A DNA stretch of 60,000 bases from Membranipora membranacea (lineage: Eukaryota; Bryozoa; Gymnolaemata; Cheilostomatida; Membraniporidae). Both the position numbers and the translations under genes were made by a program. Location of the stretch: contig OU612073.1 in assembly GCA_914767715.1 (NCBI GenBank), positions 7,442,001 through 7,502,000 of the forward strand, in the 5' to 3' direction. Positions within the stretch are counted from its first letter, which is position 1. Each line of letters opens with the position of its first letter. The notes under the pieces were generated by a model. The model was not told the DNA's origin. It did not search any database and worked only from the letters and a program-made list of their open reading frames with translations. This document shows positions 58,427 to 60,000 of the stretch, one piece after another.

Positions 58427-58799
58427 ATTAAAAGGACCTACTGAGATAAAGTGAAAGTGAAATTAATTAATTTTCACACTCACTATATTTTGTACGTAAG
58501 TACCATCTAACCTTATTACTGTCTAGTCTTCTTACTTTCTCAGGGTCTGGACAAAGAGTGGTCTAACATTGCGTCGTTAATCATACATCACAGTATAATG
58601 CCTGAGCTACTTCCTGTTACTCTAAAACTGCCCAATCAGATGCATGATGAGAAATAACACAGCTATCACACAACGACATTACTCACTGAGACGCTGATAA
58701 ATACTTGAACTTGTCGGACAGTAAATTATTTTAAATGTGTTTGTATCGGATATATGCACAGATTGTTTTTTTGCTGTTTTATGTTTGCCAATATAATAC

Positions 58800-59090
58800 G
58801 ATATATATATATATGAATGCAGCAGTGGTGGTAGATCCAAGAGATTAAAGAAAAAATTCATTTAACTGAGAAAAATAAGTTTGAAAAAATAATGCAATCC
58901 ACACTTATTCATTCAATGCTATGCGAGTAGGTATTGTGACATCAAATGTGAACTGAACTCTGGGATACTACGTTAGTGACATAACAACAAGTGAAAGTGA
59001 AGATAATTACCAACTCAATTTAGGGGCCTGTATTGACCTGGTGACTTCCAGTTCATCTTTAATATGGTGGCCATACTGCAAAAAAATATT
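58800..59090. other. Insertion specific to the second gene copy
   Basis: This stretch has no counterpart in the first copy, where the flanking sequences are nearly adjacent (about 39480 to 39530). It begins with a TA-rich run. I see no gene or terminal repeat in it. Confidence 0.5.
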
Positions 59091-59679
59091 TATACGAATC
59101 TGCGGTGTAAAATTACTGCACATGAAGGAGCCTCTTCAGACATAATCTGATACTGCTTGTATGACACAGTTGGATGGCCCTATAATGCAAAGTTAAATTC
59201 CATCCCATACTTTTGGAAGATCACATGTATCCTAAATTGTACATTGCTGTGCACAATCCCTAGACAGACAAAAGGGCGAATCAGCTGCAAGATGATCACG
59301 CGGGTATGGCTGGTTGGTAGGTTACCTAAAACTCAGCGCTGGCTCATTTGTCTATTTTAGTCTTTTTAGTCAAAATCAAACCAGGATGATTTATCAACAA
59401 ATTTCTCACAAATCAATGGTTGTAATTGAATGAACTCTGAGGAAAAGAACTTCGTAGGAGCATTTCAGCATCATCCCCAAAATTGATAATGGTTTTTTAA
59501 TTGGTAACAGACATTAACAGAAAAATTTTGCAATGCCTCCCTGGTCAGATTTCTTCCCCAGCCTCTTCTAGAATGCTTGTAAATTTTGATCTAGAACAAA
59601 GTTCAAACAATAACATAACTGCTGACATGATGTGAGCAATGACCTCTCATGACAGTTCAAAAGTGTGATAGGAGTTCAG

Positions 59680-59779
59680 TGATGCGATAGAGTTGATTGA
59701 TTTGAAGGTTAAGTTCGCACTGCCACAGATTATCGTTATACTGGAGTCGATAACTGATACTGCAACACCGCTGAAAACG
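59680..59779 (+). CDS. Possible single internal exon at the right edge
   Basis: A 100-nt open segment has an acceptor-like GGAGTTCAG before it and a consensus donor ACG/GTAAGT after it. In the open frame it reads DAIELIDLKVKFALPQIIVI and then LESITDTATPLKT. I do not recognise it, and no partner exon is visible in the remaining 220 bp. It could be a real exon of a gene that continues to the right, or chance. Confidence 0.3.
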
Positions 59780-60000
59780 GTAAGTCTCTTGTTCAGCAGA
59801 AGGCTAACTTACCAATTTAAGAGATGATATTTACAATGGGCCCATGAGAGAAACATTGCTTACATATCGCTATTAATTGTAATGATAAAAATATAGTTTG
59901 AAATATTGTTGGATTTGGTGAAATATCTTAATTCTAGATTGGATTGCAGATGTGTTGGCGAGCTCAATGCCTATTTTTCTCTTAACTTGGCACTTCTCAT

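Larger units (their letters stand above)
57113..59415 (+). pseudogene. Partial second copy of the PTB-SH2 gene, core SH2 exons lost
   Basis: Direct-orientation duplicate of 36560-39895. Recognisable pieces: the end of exon 5 (57113-57150), exon 6 (57468-57629, 7 differences of which 5 are silent), exon 7 (57991-58043, identical) and exon 10 (58544-58657, 4 differences of which 3 are silent). Exons 8 and 9, which carry the first part of SH2 and the phosphotyrosine-binding Arg, are missing: source bases of about 38158-39109 are replaced by a 67-bp hairpin. Joining exon 7 (phase 2) to exon 10 (phase 0) breaks the frame, and the poly(A) site is AGTAAA, so no SH2 protein can come from it. Exons 1-4 are not seen upstream. 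Exon 6 keeps a consensus donor (gtaagt), better than that of the intact gene. Confidence 0.92.

Noticed and set aside
1-60000. CRISPR arrays, rRNA genes, bacterial operons or prophage
   Set aside because: No regularly spaced direct repeats with unique spacers, no rRNA-like conserved blocks, and all supported genes are spliced.

Overview
The window is nuclear DNA of an invertebrate animal. It is AT-rich, its genes have many GT-AG introns, it carries tRNA-derived SINEs and palindromic MITE-like elements, and its best-recognised gene is an animal GIGYF. I cannot name the species; a sponge or another early-branching metazoan would fit the style, but that is a guess. No bacterial, viral or CRISPR feature was seen.

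Layout. 1-16.4 kb: no gene I can support, only short repeats, a 12-bp minisatellite and a patch rich in AP-1-like motifs. 16.4-33.6 kb (+): a complete 22-coding-exon GIGYF gene (predicted 1353 aa), its introns full of small mobile-element relics. 34.0-39.4 kb (+): a 10-exon adaptor gene with a PTB domain followed by a tensin-like SH2 domain (380 aa). 39.9-41.1 kb (+): the 3' part of a GNAT acetyltransferase gene with a frameshift, probably a pseudogene. 52.1-42.6 kb (-): a gene rebuilt here from six exons that join in phase (1441 aa); it has degenerate ankyrin-like repeats at its N-terminus and over 1100 residues that I cannot assign. 52.6-55.8 kb (+): a three-exon gene for a 100-aa secreted, cysteine-rich, antistasin-like protein. 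It is divergent from the ankyrin-like gene, and its second intron holds a giant TTAA-bounded palindrome of about 1.34 kb. 57.1-59.4 kb (+): a broken second copy of the PTB-SH2 gene in which the core SH2 exons are replaced by a 67-bp perfect hairpin. At the right edge there may be one exon of another gene.

The genes do not form a pathway. GIGYF works in translational repression and mRNA decay with 4EHP and DDX6; the PTB-SH2 protein should be a phosphotyrosine adaptor; the antistasin-like peptide should be a secreted protease inhibitor. The most novel items are the ankyrin-like orphan protein, the giant palindrome, a GC-rich mini-element of about 48 bp seen four times (two copies with direct-repeat flanks), and the hairpin at the deletion junction of the duplicated gene. 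Exon models come from reading splice sites and phases by eye; there is no transcript evidence.
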